Origin: Austwickia sp. TVS 96-490-7B
Lineage (GTDB): Bacteria > Actinomycetota > Actinomycetes > Actinomycetales > Dermatophilaceae
Reading direction: 5' to 3'
NCBI RefSeq assembly: GCF_019331795.1
Contig: NZ_JAHPZL010000003.1
Location: 429,877-493,876 of the forward strand
DNA: 64,000 bases
Part shown: piece by piece, positions 1 to 11,492 of the stretch
How the letters are laid out: every line of letters begins with the position of its first letter
Numbering within the stretch: position 1 is the stretch's first letter
The notes under the pieces: model-generated
The model's database searches: none
The model's input: the letters and a program-made list of their open reading frames with translations, nothing else
What the model was told of the DNA's origin: nothing
Translations under genes and position numbers: made by a program

Positions 1-656
1 AACAAGTCAGCGCAATACAACAATGTCAACGAGGTCTGCATATCCGGGCGGACCACCACCCCGTTGCCAGCCATCAACGCCGGGATCACATCGGTGATCC
101 CCATCGACAACGGATAGTTCCACGGCGCCACGATCCCCACGACCCCTTTGGGATGGTGCAATTCGGTGACCTCAGTCAATCCCGGGATGATGCCGGTATG
201 TTTGCGCGGCGCCAGATGCTGCGCTGTCGTCCGGGCGTAATACCGCGACACCTGACAGACGTCGACGATCTCCTCGAAAGCGTGCAACCGGGATTTGCCG
301 CTCTCCAGCTGGATCAGGTCAAGCAACTCCACCTGATGGGCCAACACCAGATCGTGAAAACGCAACATGATCTCGGCCCGCGCCTCAATCGGCAACATGG
401 CCCATGACGGCTGGACCGCACGTGCTCCATCCACGGCCACCCGCACATCCTCCGGAGTGGACAACGGGATCTGGGCCAGGGCCCGGCCACTCATGGGTGT
501 CACCGCCGTGTGCGTCTGCGCCCGCGGAGACGTGATCGCCAAACCAGTAAGTCGTCGTATCACAGCGGGATCCAGCGGAGACTGGCCGGTAGCCGGGTCG
601 ATGTGCGGAAATTCTTGAAGGTCCTCGTGCAGGTCGAGGCCAGATGTCGCGGTCAT
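1..656 (-). CDS. Succinate-semialdehyde / aldehyde dehydrogenase, N-terminal part (cut by window edge)
   Basis: The gene runs off the left edge, leaving about the first 218 residues. Translating the minus strand gives an N-terminus MTATSGLDLHEDL, then an ALDH cofactor-domain segment ending in HPKGVVGIVAPWNYP, which is the Rossmann-fold 'PWN(Y/F)P' motif of NAD(P)-dependent aldehyde dehydrogenases. The catalytic Cys/Glu part lies outside the window. The family oxidises succinate semialdehyde or related aldehydes to acids; the subfamily resembles actinobacterial GabD2, but this is inference from N-terminal sequence only. The ATG at 656 has no clear Shine-Dalgarno but sits 6 bases after a TACGGT hexamer, so a leaderless mRNA is likely. 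The gene reads away from guaB3, separated by a 112-base gap. Confidence 0.8.
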   Translation of the reverse strand, partial: MTATSGLDLHEDLQEFPHIDPATGQSPLDPAVIRRLTGLAITSPRAQTHTAVTPMSGRALAQIPLSTPEDVRVAVDGARAVQPSWAMLPIEARAEIMLRFHDLVLAHQVELLDLIQLESGKSRLHAFEEIVDVCQVSRYYARTTAQHLAPRKHTGIIPGLTEVTELHHPKGVVGIVAPWNYPLSMGITDVIPALMAGNGVVVRPDMQTSLTLLYCADL

Positions 657-662
657 GACCCC

Positions 663-668
663 ACCGTA
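663..668 (-). promoter_or_regulatory. Candidate -10 (TACGGT) of the aldehyde dehydrogenase gene, leaderless type
   Basis: On the minus strand TACGGT is followed by six bases (GGGGTC) and then the ATG, which would put transcription start at or next to the start codon. No good -35 is visible. Confidence 0.45.
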
Positions 669-768
669 CGTCGCAGCGGCGCCAGAGCTGTCCTCCCCGC
701 CCCCACCAACCGCCACGGGGCCGGCTTCCGACGTACGAAAACCGACCCCATAGCGGGTTCAGGGCTGA

Positions 769-1890
769 TCAGCGAGCATCGTACGGCGCGACGATGACCT
801 CTACCCGCTGGAATTCCTTCAAGTCGCTATAGCCCGTGGTGGCCATGGCCCGACGCAAGGCACCAGCGAAGTTCGTCGTCCCCTCAGCGCACCGGCTCGG
901 GCCGTGCAGAATCTCCTGCAGCGAGCCAGCCACCCCGACCTGAACCCGCGAACCCCGCGGCAACTCGGTGTGATGCGACTCCGGCCCCCAGTGGAAACCC
1001 CGCCCCGGGGCTTCTTGGGCCCGCGCCAAAGCCGCACCCAACATCACTGCATCCGCGCCACAGGCCACCGCTTTGACCACGTCACCAGAGGTGCCCATGC
1101 CGCCGTCAGCGATCACATGGACATACCGGCCGCCAGACTCATCCAGGTAGTCCCGACGCGCTGCAGCAACATCTGCCACCGCCGAGGCCATCGGTGCATG
1201 AATCCCCAGAGTTTGCCGGGTGGTGTGCGCCGCACCGCCACCAAAACCGACCAGGACGCCTGCAGCACCCGTGCGCATCAGATGCAAAGCCGCGGTGTAC
1301 GTCGCCGCACCGCCGACCACCACTGGCACATCCAGTTCATAGATGAACCGTTTGAGGTTCAACGGTTCGGCATGGCTGGAAACATGCTCCGCTGACACCG
1401 TGGTCCCCCTGATGACGAAAAGATCGACACCAGCATCTACCACGGTCTTCCAATGCTCCTGAGTCAGTTGCGGCGACAAGGCGCCCGCCACCACCACGCC
1501 GGAGTCACGCATCTGCCGCAGCCGATCCCGGATCAGCTCAGGCTTGATCGGCTCGGCGTAGATTTCTTGCATTCGCGCCGTCGCCATCGACAGGTCCAGA
1601 CCCGCGATCTCAGCCAGCAGCGGCGACGGGTCGTCATACCGCGTCCACAACCCTTCCAGGTCAAGGACACCCAGACCGCCAGCCTGACCGAAGGCAATCG
1701 CCGTCTCCGGGGACATCACCGAATCCATCGGTGCCGCCACGAAGGGCAACGCGAACTGATAAGCGTCGATCTGCCAACTCAGCGAGACGTCACCAGGTGC
1801 TCTGGTACGCCGGGAAGGCACAATGGCGATGTCGTCGAAGCTGTACGCTCTGCGGCCGCGTTTGCCACGGCCGATCTCGATCTCGGTCAC
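769..1890 (-). CDS. guaB3: GuaB3 family IMP dehydrogenase-related protein
   Basis: 373 residues, an IMPDH/GMP reductase TIM barrel without the paired CBS domains seen in the next gene. N-terminal YSFDDIAIVPSRRT and AAPMDSVMSPETA match the IMPDH barrel start, and VIADGGMGTSGDVVKAVACGADAVMLG matches the phosphate-binding region in short pieces (VIADGG, GADAVMLG). The loop that carries the catalytic Cys in true IMPDH (GPGSICTTR in the neighbour) reads GFGGGAAHTTRQTLG here, with no Cys. Family members of this type are annotated GuaB3; whether it oxidises IMP, reduces GMP or has another role cannot be told from sequence. GTG start at 1890, six bases after TAGATT, with no Shine-Dalgarno. It lies 51 bases downstream of guaB on the same strand, the same order as in mycobacteria. 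Confidence 0.85.
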   Translation of the reverse strand: MTEIEIGRGKRGRRAYSFDDIAIVPSRRTRAPGDVSLSWQIDAYQFALPFVAAPMDSVMSPETAIAFGQAGGLGVLDLEGLWTRYDDPSPLLAEIAGLDLSMATARMQEIYAEPIKPELIRDRLRQMRDSGVVVAGALSPQLTQEHWKTVVDAGVDLFVIRGTTVSAEHVSSHAEPLNLKRFIYELDVPVVVGGAATYTAALHLMRTGAAGVLVGFGGGAAHTTRQTLGIHAPMASAVADVAAARRDYLDESGGRYVHVIADGGMGTSGDVVKAVACGADAVMLGAALARAQEAPGRGFHWGPESHHTELPRGSRVQVGVAGSLQEILHGPSRCAEGTTNFAGALRRAMATTGYSDLKEFQRVEVIVAPYDAR

Positions 1891-1896
1891 CGGCCC

Positions 1897-1902
1897 AATC
1901 TA
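1897..1902 (-). promoter_or_regulatory. Candidate -10 (TAGATT) of guaB3, leaderless type
   Basis: TAGATT, then GGGCCG, then the GTG start on the minus strand. Suggests guaB3 has its own promoter in the short gap after guaB. Confidence 0.5.
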
Positions 1903-1941
1903 CCCGCGCCCAGCGTCAGGTCCTTCGCACAGCACGCCGGA

Positions 1942-3471
<1,530 letters not shown>

Positions 3472-3517
3472 CGGGCCACTCCTGAATCTCTACGGCCTGC
3501 CTGGCCAGCCTCGCAGC

Positions 3518-3550
3518 CTCGGTGGTCGGTCACGCTGACCGACCACCGAG
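3518..3550 (-). terminator. Hairpin terminator after rsdA
   Basis: A perfect 15-bp stem (CTCGGTGGTCGGTCA paired with TGACCGACCACCGAG) with a 3-base loop begins 11 bases beyond the rsdA stop codon. There is no long U tract, as is common in high-GC actinobacteria. Confidence 0.75.
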
Positions 3551-3560
3551 AAGACGATCG

Positions 3561-5249
3561 TCAGACCGTGAGGCTGCCGACCCATCCACTCGCGGTGGGT
3601 TGGAAGACCCACCCGCCGCTACAGGCCACCGGACTGCAGGCTCGGGTGCTGCCGTCCATCCCAAACGAAGGCCGCACGGTCAGCGACCCAGGGGACGATG
3701 AGGCGGGTGCGCCATCGTCCGGAGGCTGCCGAGGAGCTGGCGGCGGCGGTGGTGGTGGCGGCGGATTCCCACCAGGGTTGGTCGGCACCACTGGTTTCGG
3801 CGCCGACGGCTGCCGAGGAGCTGGCTGTGTCGGCAGGGGCGGCGGGGGCGGGGGCGGCGGTACCGCTCCAGGGTTGTTGTCTGAAGGTCTTGACGGACGT
3901 GGCTGTTGCGGCACATCGGGCGGGGGCTTAGCAGCTCCCGGCGCTTTCGGCGTGTGTGGTGCCGTTTTGCTCGGGGTAGAGGGCATGCCCCCGCTAGGGG
4001 TAGCGGTGCCAGTCAATGGGTCGGACGGCGCCACCGATGTCTGGCTCTTGCCAGGAGATTGAGTCTGCGACGACGGGGAGATTTTTTTGTCGGCCGAATT
4101 GCTCTGGGAACCCAACAGGGTTGCGCCGACACCACACACCACGCCTGCGGCCACGACGCCAGCGATGGCCAAGATCGGCACCTTGCGGCGGCCTTTCTCG
4201 TCTTCTTCCTCAATCTCAGCTTCGTCGTACTCATCGGGGACGCGCTGCTGTTCGCCGGTGTCGTAGTACTCCACGACCTCCGCTCGGGCGTCGGGATGCA
4301 CCGATTCGGGGAGGTAAAGGGACCCGGTGTCACTCACTGAAGCAGCCGCAGCGTAGGCCATGGGCTCCCCGGTGCGCGGGTCGGCATAGCCATCAGCGTG
4401 GTCTCCGTGGTAGCCCGGTGCGGCATCCGCGGGGTACGTCGACGTGTCGGCATTCCACACGTCGTACGGCGCAGTGTCGGCAGGTAGGTGCCGAATCGGG
4501 CCGGTCGCTCTGGAAGAGACTCCCTGCGGGCCGTCCTGCCCGGGAAGGACTTCGGTGCCCTCTTCCAGATCAGGGGCGAAGGCCTCGGTCCGTCCGCCAG
4601 CCGGGATGGCCTCCATCGCCGCAGTGGACTGTTCAGCTGCGCCGTAGGGGTCGGCCAGTGCCTCGGTGGACGCTGTCGGTGCGCTCTGATCGACCTCTGG
4701 TAACGATTCCATCGCCGCAGTGGACAAGCCGCTGTCCTCAACCTGAGGCTCACCTCGACCCACCTGCTCGGTGGCTGCCGCAGCCGGAGCTGGGGGTGGC
4801 ACCGGCGGTGCCGACGGCTCAGTGGGTGGCGCCGAGGGCCTCCGGGCAACCGCAGCAGCTGCAGCGGCTCCAGCCGCGAGTCCAGCCACTGGTGCAGCGA
4901 CCTGAGCAGCTACCGATGGGCCGGACGCAGGAGCTGCCGGGGCAGCGGGTGGCGCCACAGGAGCTGCTGTGGGTGGGGCAACGGGAGCAGTGGGCGGAAC
5001 AGCCGGAGCGACCGGCGGTGCCACCGGCTCCGAGACCGGAACTCCGCCGTCGTGAGCGGCGGCTTCGCTGTCAGCCAACATCGCATCGATGACATCCAGG
5101 TCGAGCCGTTCAGCGCAGATCGCGGCATCGGCATGGATCGGAGCGACCCAGTCCGTGAGCATCTCGGCGAGTTGCTCACCAATCGCGCCTTGACCGTTAC
5201 CGAGCGCGTCGAGCAACCGGTCATCTGCGTCATACATGGTGCCTGTCAT
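3561..5249 (-). CDS. rsdA: Anti-sigma-D factor RsdA-like membrane protein
   Basis: 562 residues. Residues about 8-65 ([13 protein letters not shown] through IDAMLADSE) look like the sigma-binding region of RsdA. Then comes a long Ala/Pro low-complexity stretch (about 70-165), an acidic segment (EAEIEEEDE), one transmembrane helix about 357-380 ([21 protein letters not shown]), and an extracytoplasmic Pro-rich tail ending in a segment with two Cys. This is the layout of an inner-membrane anti-sigma factor with a cytoplasmic sigma-binding end. Its start codon overlaps the stop of the sigma gene (ATGA, 4 bases), implying coupled synthesis. It is clearly longer than the mycobacterial RsdA as I remember it (about 300 residues), mainly through low-complexity sequence. 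Release would be by regulated proteolysis by analogy; not visible here. Confidence 0.8.
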   Translation of the reverse strand: MTGTMYDADDRLLDALGNGQGAIGEQLAEMLTDWVAPIHADAAICAERLDLDVIDAMLADSEAAAHDGGVPVSEPVAPPVAPAVPPTAPVAPPTAAPVAPPAAPAAPASGPSVAAQVAAPVAGLAAGAAAAAAVARRPSAPPTEPSAPPVPPPAPAAAATEQVGRGEPQVEDSGLSTAAMESLPEVDQSAPTASTEALADPYGAAEQSTAAMEAIPAGGRTEAFAPDLEEGTEVLPGQDGPQGVSSRATGPIRHLPADTAPYDVWNADTSTYPADAAPGYHGDHADGYADPRTGEPMAYAAAASVSDTGSLYLPESVHPDARAEVVEYYDTGEQQRVPDEYDEAEIEEEDEKGRRKVPILAIAGVVAAGVVCGVGATLLGSQSNSADKKISPSSQTQSPGKSQTSVAPSDPLTGTATPSGGMPSTPSKTAPHTPKAPGAAKPPPDVPQQPRPSRPSDNNPGAVPPPPPPPPLPTQPAPRQPSAPKPVVPTNPGGNPPPPPPPPPAPRQPPDDGAPASSSPGSLTVRPSFGMDGSTRACSPVACSGGWVFQPTASGWVGSLTV

Positions 5250-5893
5250 CCTCGTGCACCCCCTTGAGCTTTCATCAGCTGTCGCATTTTGACCAAAGCC
5301 CGGTGTTGAGCGACCCGGACCGCGCCCGTGCTCATCCCGAGAGAGCGACCTGTCTCCGCAGCGGACAGACCAACGGCGACCCGTAAAGTGAGCAATTCAC
5401 GTTGATGATCGGGTAATTGATCGAGTAACCGGCCAGCACCCGGGACATCTACCGCGACCTCACCCGCTTCGCCGTTGGGGTCACTGGAAGTTCGCGTGTG
5501 AGGAATTTCACCCGCCACGTCGCCATGGCGTCGCATCAACCGATATGCCTCAGCCACCTCGCGCGAACAGATCGAGTAGAGCAGAGCTTCAAATGGCAAG
5601 CCTCGGTCGTCGTACTTCGGCAACGCCGACAGCACTGCCACACACACCTGAGAGGCGACCTCTTCGGAGAGGTCGCCTGCCCTCGGGGAGCGATGCAGCC
5701 GAGCCCTGGCATAGCGGAAGGCGCGGTCATGCACCTCACCCATCAACCAATCACGGGCCTGCAGGTCACCCTGCTGAGCTTGCAGAGCGGCGTCGGTGAG
5801 TTCGGACCGGGCAGGCACTGCCGGCGTGCTCATCGTCGCCGTCACCGCGCCACGGGCTGCGCCGCCCCGCGCGGCATGACGTTCTCCGGTCAC
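5246..5893 (-). CDS. sigD: ECF-type RNA polymerase sigma factor, SigD family
   Basis: 215 residues. Sigma region 2 spans about residues 45-115 ([20 protein letters not shown], ending in [12 protein letters not shown]) and region 4 about 155-208 ([19 protein letters not shown] and [15 protein letters not shown], the helix-turn-helix that reads the -35). It directs RNA polymerase to its own promoter set; the next gene, overlapping by 4 bases, is its likely membrane anti-sigma. Order sigD-rsdA-guaB-guaB3 with whiB upstream matches the mycobacterial SigD locus. The start is uncertain: GTG at 5893 follows GAAAG, but ATG at 5833 ([12 protein letters not shown]) would also give an intact region 2. 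Confidence 0.87.
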   Translation of the reverse strand: MTGERHAARGGAARGAVTATMSTPAVPARSELTDAALQAQQGDLQARDWLMGEVHDRAFRYARARLHRSPRAGDLSEEVASQVCVAVLSALPKYDDRGLPFEALLYSICSREVAEAYRLMRRHGDVAGEIPHTRTSSDPNGEAGEVAVDVPGAGRLLDQLPDHQRELLTLRVAVGLSAAETGRSLGMSTGAVRVAQHRALVKMRQLMKAQGGARG

Positions 5894-6205
5894 GAGACTT
5901 TCACCTGCACACTTACCTCACTCGAATGCGGGATCAGCATCCGGTTCGGCCGGAGAGGCGTTCGCCCTTCCTGTCGCCGCGTTGATGATGCGCCACCCAC
6001 AATTCCTCACCTCTGACTCGTGGAATTCCACAGGACCCTCTCCTCGCGACGTTTGGTCAGCGACGAGACGGGTACACCCGAAGACGGGAGACCTTGCTGG
6101 ACGCCCGACCGACATCACGAAGAGAGGCACATTCTTGCACTGAACGGTCGCCAACCACATACCGAACCGGTCCACGTGGACATCTAGAGAGCGGAGGAGA
6201 CGTTC
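5894..6205. other. Divergent intergenic region between sigD and whiB
   Basis: No convincing gene is present in these 312 bases. They should hold the divergent promoters for sigD and the WhiB gene. The one clear element is a perfect 12-bp palindrome GTGGAATTCCAC at 6020-6031. A good Shine-Dalgarno for whiB (GGAGGAGA) lies at 6193-6200. Confidence 0.6.
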
Positions 6206-6502
6206 GTGGCGGAGATCTCGAGACTGCCCGGCGCACACATCGACCATTGGGAGTGGCAACATTCAGGCGCCTGCCGTGGCTATGCCACTGACGTCTTCTT
6301 TCACCCTGACGGTGAGCGCGGGGCGGCCCGACGCCGGCGCGACGAATCTGCCAAGGCAGTGTGCCATCGCTGTCCTGTCCTCACCAGATGTCGTGAACAT
6401 GCTCTCACCGTGCAGGAACCGTACGGCGTCTGGGGAGCAATGACCGAGGGAGAACGTGAAGCCGCTCGGCTCGGGTCTGCACCGATGATCGCAGCCTCCT
6501 AA
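6206..6502 (+). CDS. whiB3: WhiB-family [4Fe-4S] transcription regulator, WhiB3-like
   Basis: 98 residues. The four cluster cysteines are C23 (ACRG), C53 and C56 (VCHRC) and C62 (TRC), the C-X29-C-X2-C-X5-C pattern of WhiB proteins, followed by the Gly-rich turn GVWGAMTEGER that contacts the primary sigma factor. The segment VFFHPDGERG and the position next to sigD and groEL1 point to the WhiB3 type, a redox and nitric-oxide-responsive regulator in mycobacteria; the exact role here is inferred. GTG start at 6206, 5 bases after GGAGGAGA. It is convergent with groEL; hairpins fill the gap. Confidence 0.9.
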   Translation: MAEISRLPGAHIDHWEWQHSGACRGYATDVFFHPDGERGAARRRRDESAKAVCHRCPVLTRCREHALTVQEPYGVWGAMTEGEREAARLGSAPMIAAS

Positions 6503-6523
6503 GACGCCCCAAGATCGGGCGTC
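6503..6523 (+). terminator. Small hairpin after whiB
   Basis: GACGCCC pairs with GGGCGTC over a 7-base loop, starting directly after the whiB TAA. A second hairpin with TCACGGGT / ACCCGTGA arms follows at 6522-6549. Confidence 0.5.
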
Positions 6524-6582
6524 ACGGGTCGCGCAACTCCAACCCGTGAGTCAGCTCTGAGGGTGAGCTCCGGGGGAAAACG

Positions 6583-6619
6583 CCCGGTGGGCGCCACCGC
6601 ATTGATGACACCCACCGGG
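6583..6619 (-). terminator. Hairpin after groEL
   Basis: CCCGGTGGG and CCCACCGGG form a 9-bp stem with a 19-base loop, 18 bases past the groEL stop on the minus strand. Long loop and no U tract make it moderate evidence. Confidence 0.45.
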
Positions 6620-6636
6620 AGTGAGGCAATTCAGGA

Positions 6637-8750
<2,114 letters not shown>

Positions 8751-8897
8751 GATCGGAACCTTTCGCTTCGGCCGTGCCCCTCCACGAGGCACGGGGAACT
8801 GGTGGGCGCCTTCGAAGGCTCGTACGACGCCGTCGCGGGGGTCGCCGTGCGCGCTTCCGAGAGCGGACTTCTTCACTCTTCTGTGGAACCGAGCGCT
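8751..8897 (-). other. Long groES 5' leader
   Basis: Non-coding leader between the CIRCE-flanked promoter and groES. It contains a small hairpin (CCGTGCC at 8772-8778 paired with GGCACGG at 8788-8794) just upstream of the Shine-Dalgarno. No separate gene is seen. Confidence 0.45.
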
Positions 8898-8924
8898 TTA
8901 GCACTTGGCACCTCGGAGTGCTAA
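8898..8924. promoter_or_regulatory. CIRCE operator 1 (HrcA site)
   Basis: Arms TTAGCACTT (8898-8906) and GAGTGCTAA (8916-8924) are separated by 9 bases. The CIRCE consensus is TTAGCACTC-N9-GAGTGCTAA, so only one arm base differs. It sits just downstream of the predicted groES transcription start, where HrcA binding would block transcription. Confidence 0.93.
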
Positions 8925-8929
8925 TAGCG

Positions 8930-8959
8930 AATCTAGGCCCGTCATTAGCACTCGGTCAA
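8930..8959 (-). promoter_or_regulatory. groES-groEL promoter
   Basis: On the minus strand, -35 TTGACC (8954-8959) and -10 TAGATT (8930-8935) are 18 bases apart, a good housekeeping-type promoter. Its -35 lies inside the second CIRCE element and its start region touches the first. Confidence 0.75.
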
Positions 8960-8971
8960 CTCGAGTGCCAA
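8945..8971. promoter_or_regulatory. CIRCE operator 2 (HrcA site)
   Basis: Arms TTAGCACTC (8945-8953) and GAGTGCCAA (8963-8971) with a 9-base spacer; one mismatch to consensus. It overlaps the -35 of the groES promoter, so HrcA could occlude polymerase directly. Confidence 0.92.
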
Positions 8972-9101
8972 CAACATCGATTCCGTCTCGGCCCCACCCG
9001 CACCGACACGGCAGCCCCCCGAGACGGACCTACGTCCTGTCCCTGGCGGACGGACCGATCCATGGCCAGACGGACCACACCAGTGCGAGAGGATGGACGC
9101 C

Positions 9102-10334
9102 ATGGACATCACGCTCGTGGAACGGTTGCTCTCCGCCGAGGGATGGGCCCTCCTAGGATCATTGCCGCCGTACGACGACGCGACCTCCCTCAAACTAGGC
9201 GAAGCGCTCCGCGATGCCGGATACGACGGCGACCTTGTTGCCGCCGCCCTCACCCAAAGTCGGTTGCGCGCCCGCGCCCGCAACAAACTCGGCGACTTCG
9301 CCGACGGCATGTTGTTGACCCCTGACGGGCTTGAACAAGCCACCCGGCTCGAAATCGCCGCACGGCACGCCGGTCGCTTCCGCGCCGCCGGTGTCCCCCA
9401 CCTGTGGGACCTTGGTTGCGGTATCGGCGCCGACGCCATGGCCGCCAGCGCCCTGGGACTATCCGTCACCGCAGTGGACAGCGACCCAGCCACCGCTGCT
9501 ATCGCCGGGGTCAACCTGCGGCATTTCCCCGACGCCGACAGCCGTGTTGGCGACGCCACCCAGATCGCCGCGCTGATCCCCACCGAAGACGGCGCCTGGT
9601 TTGACCCCGCCCGACGGATCCCCGGCACCACCGACGCCCACGGCCGGACCCGCCGTACCTTCCGCCTGGACGACCTGTCCCCGGCCTTCTCCACCATCCT
9701 GGAAACTGCCGCCCGAGTGCCCGCCACGGGGGCCAAACTCTCCCCCTCTCTCAGCCACTCCGCGATTCCCGCTGGCTGCGAAGCCCAATGGATTTCCTTC
9801 TACGGCGAAGTCCTCGAATGCACCCTGTGGTGGGGGCCACTGGTCCACCACCAGGGACGCACCGCACTGGTCCTTTCCCCCCAGGGCACCGAGACCCTCG
9901 TCACTGAACAGGACACCGACCCCGGTGCCGGTGGGCTCGGCCCAGTGACCAACACCATGCCCACCGCAGGACAATACGTCTGGGACCCAGACCGTGCCGT
10001 CATCCGAGCCGGACTCGTCGGCGCCCTCACCGCAGCCACCGACGGCGCGGAGCTGTCCCACGGTGTCGGATACGTCGTCTCCTCCCGCCCCATCGATCTG
10101 CCCTACGCCCGCCGCTACGAGGTCATCGACGCGCTCCCCCTACAGACCAAAACCGTTCGATCCTGGCTCCGCCAGCACGGCATCGGACGTCTCGTCATCA
10201 AAAAACGCGGCGCCCAAGTCGATCCGGACACCTTCCGCAAAGACCTCCACCTCGACGGCAACGGCGAAGAACTGACCTGCCTGCTGACCAGAGTCGGCTC
10301 CCGACAGGCCTTCATCGCCGTCCGTCCCTGCTGA
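9102..10334 (+). CDS. Class I SAM-dependent methyltransferase with C-terminal THUMP-like domain
   Basis: 410 residues. A Rossmann methyltransferase core is marked by the SAM-binding motif LWDLGCGIGADAMA and the acidic second strand VTAVDSDP; the motif FDPARR resembles the catalytic D/NPPY region. The C-terminal third (from about LKTKTVRSWLRQHGIGRLV downward) looks like the THUMP-like domain common in actinobacterial proteins of this type. The substrate is unknown, probably RNA by analogy. ATG at 9102 is preferred because GAGAGG lies 9 bases upstream; an ATG at 9093 overlaps that site. It is divergent from groES and followed 35 bases later by cobT, with no obvious functional link. Confidence 0.8.
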   Translation: MDITLVERLLSAEGWALLGSLPPYDDATSLKLGEALRDAGYDGDLVAAALTQSRLRARARNKLGDFADGMLLTPDGLEQATRLEIAARHAGRFRAAGVPHLWDLGCGIGADAMAASALGLSVTAVDSDPATAAIAGVNLRHFPDADSRVGDATQIAALIPTEDGAWFDPARRIPGTTDAHGRTRRTFRLDDLSPAFSTILETAARVPATGAKLSPSLSHSAIPAGCEAQWISFYGEVLECTLWWGPLVHHQGRTALVLSPQGTETLVTEQDTDPGAGGLGPVTNTMPTAGQYVWDPDRAVIRAGLVGALTAATDGAELSHGVGYVVSSRPIDLPYARRYEVIDALPLQTKTVRSWLRQHGIGRLVIKKRGAQVDPDTFRKDLHLDGNGEELTCLLTRVGSRQAFIAVRPC

Positions 10335-10369
10335 CCGCAGGACGCCCACCCCGACAAGCGAAAGACGCC

Positions 10370-11482
10370 ATGACCGCCCTCGACACCACCCCGGCCACCC
10401 ACCCCACCCACCAGTGGCCGCTCCCCCCGGTGACCCCACCGAACGCGCAGATCCTCGCCGAAGCCCACGCTCGCAGCGATGCCCAAGCCAAACCCCTCGG
10501 AGCCCTTGGCCGCCTCGAAAGCCTCGCTGCCTGGGTCTCCGCCTGCCAAGGCGTCTGCCCGCCCCTGCCTCTCGACGACGTTCGCGTCGTCGTCCTCACC
10601 GGAGATCACGGCGTCTCCGATCATGGAGTCTCCGCCTATCCCGCCGCTGTCACCACCGCGATCGTCAACGGTGCCGCCACCGGATACGCCGGTATCAACG
10701 CCCTCGCCCACCCGCACGGGATCGCCGTACGAGTCCTGGACATCGCCTGCCAAGAAGACACCCTGGCCGACCATCGCTACAAGATCTGCCGCAGCAGCAA
10801 CCCCCTGCACCTGCGTGACGCCCTCACCCGGGAGCAGACCCTCGCCGCCCTCAACGCTGGCGCCGCCATCGCTGACGAGGAGATCGACGACGGCGCACAG
10901 TTGCTCATCACCGGGGACATTGGCATCGGCAACACCACTCCCGCTGCCGCGCTCATCGCAGCGACCTGCAGCGCTACCGCGCAAGCCGCAGCTGGGCCAG
11001 GGACCGGCCTCGATGATGCCGGGGTGGCCGCGAAAGCCGCTCTCATCCAGACCGCCCTGGATCGCGTTGGTGACCGCGCCGCTGACCCCGTCGAACGCCT
11101 CGCCGCGCTCGGTGGCGCCGACCTAGCCGCTGCCGCAGGGCTGATGGCGCGAGCCGCCCAACGCGGCGTCCCGGTCCTCCTCGACGGCGTGATCTCCGTG
11201 GCTGAAGCCGTCCTCGCCGCCGAGCTAGCCCCCGGCTCGGCCTCCTGGTTCCTCGCCGGGCATCTCTCCCCCGAACCTGCCTGCCAGCTAGGTCTGACAC
11301 ACCTCGGACTAGACCCGATCATCGACCTGGGAATGCGACTGGGAGAAGGCACCGGAGCGGTCTGCGCTGTCCCGATCGTGCGCACCGCCATCGCGGCCTT
11401 GCGTGACTTGGCTCTGCTCTCTGACCTCACCCCAGTCAGCCACCCCACGGGGCCAGACGGCGACCCTGCACCGCAAAGCTGA
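10370..11482 (+). CDS. cobT: Nicotinate-nucleotide--dimethylbenzimidazole phosphoribosyltransferase
   Basis: 370 residues. CobT makes alpha-ribazole phosphate for the lower ligand of cobalamin. Typical segments are KPLGALGRLESLAAW, VVVLTGDHGVSDHGVSAYP, ITGDIGIGNTTPAAALIAA and the C-terminal DLGMRLGEGTGA that carries the catalytic Glu. Length is a little above the usual 350. The start at 10370 has GAAAG upstream. cobS follows 10 bases after the stop, so the two lower-ligand assembly steps form a small operon. Confidence 0.95.
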   Translation: MTALDTTPATHPTHQWPLPPVTPPNAQILAEAHARSDAQAKPLGALGRLESLAAWVSACQGVCPPLPLDDVRVVVLTGDHGVSDHGVSAYPAAVTTAIVNGAATGYAGINALAHPHGIAVRVLDIACQEDTLADHRYKICRSSNPLHLRDALTREQTLAALNAGAAIADEEIDDGAQLLITGDIGIGNTTPAAALIAATCSATAQAAAGPGTGLDDAGVAAKAALIQTALDRVGDRAADPVERLAALGGADLAAAAGLMARAAQRGVPVLLDGVISVAEAVLAAELAPGSASWFLAGHLSPEPACQLGLTHLGLDPIIDLGMRLGEGTGAVCAVPIVRTAIAALRDLALLSDLTPVSHPTGPDGDPAPQS

Positions 11483-11492
11483 CCGGCACACC

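Noticed and set aside
5918-6262. Minus strand frame of 114 residues in the sigD-whiB gap
   Set aside because: It overlaps the whiB start, lacks a ribosome site and has no family pattern.
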